7,027 nt of DNA from assembly GCA_002448555.1 (NCBI GenBank), contig DJYV01000019.1:1-7027 (forward strand). The letters are read 5' to 3'. Origin of the DNA: Flavobacteriales bacterium UBA6969. Lineage in GTDB: Bacteria > Bacteroidota > Bacteroidia > Flavobacteriales_D > Sanyastnellaceae. Every line of letters begins with the position of its first letter. Within the stretch, counting starts at the first letter, position 1. The notes under the pieces were generated by a model. It ran no database searches. It saw nothing but the letters and a program-made list of their open reading frames with translations, and was not told where the DNA came from. The position numbers were made by a program, and so were the translations under genes. Positions 6,107-7,027 of this stretch are shown here, piece by piece.

Positions 6107-7027
6107 TCATTCGATGAGCGCCGGCCGATTCCATTGACTGAGGTGGACGGTGTCCGCTCCATAGTTGAAAAGTATTGTTGAGCCGTCCATTCGCTTCCAT
6201 GCGAAAGGGGGGCTTTTGATTTGGCCAAATCCGCCATTCCGAGAAGGCGAAATGGCCCATGTGTCTGCAGCATGCTTTGCCAATGGGTTGGAGAGAAGCA
6301 CTGCATGCGAGCCATTATCTGCTCCAATTGCAGCCTGCTGAACAACCAGCCGTGTGCTGTCCCGTGCATGCGTCACAATGGAAGCGGTCATTGACGCTGC
6401 ACCGTCGATAACTAGTCCATAGCGAAACCCCACCGCGATGCGGTGGTGCGCCTGCCATCCGATCCAAGGAATCAAGGCCAATCCAACGGCACAACAAGCC
6501 CATAGAAACCGCCGCAAAGAAAGCCGCTGCGCCACCACGAGGGTTCCTCCTACAAGCCACCCCAAACTCAACGCCATGAGCAATCCGCCATCCACGGAGT
6601 GCAGGTTCCAAATCCATGCAGTTGAATGCGATGACGCCAACCAGGTCAACAGTCGATTCAATGCGCCATCGACAGCACAACTTCCTATGTGCACAGCCGT
6701 TCGCCAGCCCAAGACGAGGTCGGTTCCTACGATGCCAACGAGTGCAGTTCCCAACAACGCGATCAGGGGCGAGGCCAAAAGGTTGAAGAAGAGAAAAAAC
6801 TTCGGGAACACCCCGAAAGTGGGCCAGGCGATGAACCCCGTGCCGAGTTGGGCTGCGATGGGCACCGCGAGGTACATAGCGATGGGGTGCCGGTTGCGGC
6901 TCACTTTGAGCAATTTAATGCCCAGCAGGATGGCATACACCGCGACGAAGCTCAGCTGCATGCCGAGGTCTCGGGACCAAGCAGGACAATAAATGAGCAT
7001 GCTCCATGCTGCGAGGCTCAGCAATTG
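6107..7027 (-). CDS. comEC: ComEC/Rec2 family competence protein, C-terminal part (5' partial)
   Basis: ComEC is the inner-membrane channel that carries single-stranded DNA into the cytoplasm during natural transformation. The frame is open to the right edge; the TTG at 7024 is only an internal Leu codon. Counting from that Leu, the piece begins inside the competence domain: LGMQLSFVAVYAILLG (20-35) is the characteristic membrane segment, then AQLGTGFIAWPTFGVFPKFFL (58-78) and NLLASPLIALLGTALVGIVG (81-100). Two further spans lie near 147-165 and 173-190. From about 195 the chain is soluble. Family members often end in a longer soluble region of about 150-200 residues; here only about 110 follow the last span, so the C-terminus may be shortened. 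The metallo-beta-lactamase domain seen in Firmicute ComEC is absent, as is common in Bacteroidota. Convergent with, and abutting, the small gene. Confidence 0.9.
   Translation of the reverse strand, partial: QLLSLAAWSMLIYCPAWSRDLGMQLSFVAVYAILLGIKLLKVSRNRHPIAMYLAVPIAAQLGTGFIAWPTFGVFPKFFLFFNLLASPLIALLGTALVGIVGTDLVLGWRTAVHIGSCAVDGALNRLLTWLASSHSTAWIWNLHSVDGGLLMALSLGWLVGGTLVVAQRLSLRRFLWACCAVGLALIPWIGWQAHHRIAVGFRYGLVIDGAASMTASIVTHARDSTRLVVQQAAIGADNGSHAVLLSNPLAKHAADTWAISPSRNGGFGQIKSPPFAWKRMDGSTILFNYGADTVHLSQWNRPALIE

Noticed and set aside
6438..6992. Plus-strand 184-codon frame opposite comEC
   Set aside because: The translation is Pro/Arg/Thr-rich with no domain pattern and is the complement of clear ComEC membrane segments.

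Overview
The window looks like a chromosomal core segment of a Bacteroidota bacterium, most likely Flavobacteriales, although its GC content is more balanced than in many members of that order. Three lines point there. The large ABC transporter belongs to a type I know mainly from Bacteroidota. A SiaB/SiaC-type kinase and phosphoprotein pair sits beside a HKLP-type ZIP transporter. No visible start codon has a Shine-Dalgarno sequence; the bases before each start are generally AT-rich or unremarkable, which is typical of this phylum. I see no mobile element, CRISPR array, tRNA, rRNA or defence system.

Layout: (1) 1-2220 (+), the 3' part of an ABCG-like ATP-binding/permease fusion, cut by the left edge. 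(2) 2217-3130 (-), a translationally coupled siaB-siaC pair that converges on the ABC gene with a 4-bp stop-to-stop overlap. (3) 3184-4724 (+), a SAM methyltransferase and a His-rich ZIP transporter overlapping by 10 bp, followed by a 3' tail that ends in a strong intrinsic terminator (4873-4900). This tail may encode a 35-residue His-rich peptide whose stop codon lies in the terminator hairpin. (4) 4900-5763 (-), a 3-hydroxy-3-methylglutaryl-CoA lyase. (5) 5852-6106 (+), a small uncharacterised protein. (6) 6107-7027 (-), the C-terminal part of ComEC, cut by the right edge.

The genes do not form one pathway. SiaB and SiaC are predicted kinase and target in a partner-switching circuit, but their usual phosphatase and output protein are not here. 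The methyltransferase and ZIP transporter are co-transcribed by arrangement, without an obvious functional link. The lyase serves leucine/HMG-CoA catabolism, and ComEC is the inner-membrane DNA uptake channel.

The points most worth a second look are the His-rich micro-ORF inside the ZIP 3' tail, two convergent pairs whose stop codons meet in palindromes (TTAA and TGATCA) with no room for a terminator, promoter-like -7 elements exactly 4 bases before two start codons, and a ComEC C-terminus that seems shorter than in relatives. No convincing new multi-gene system is present.
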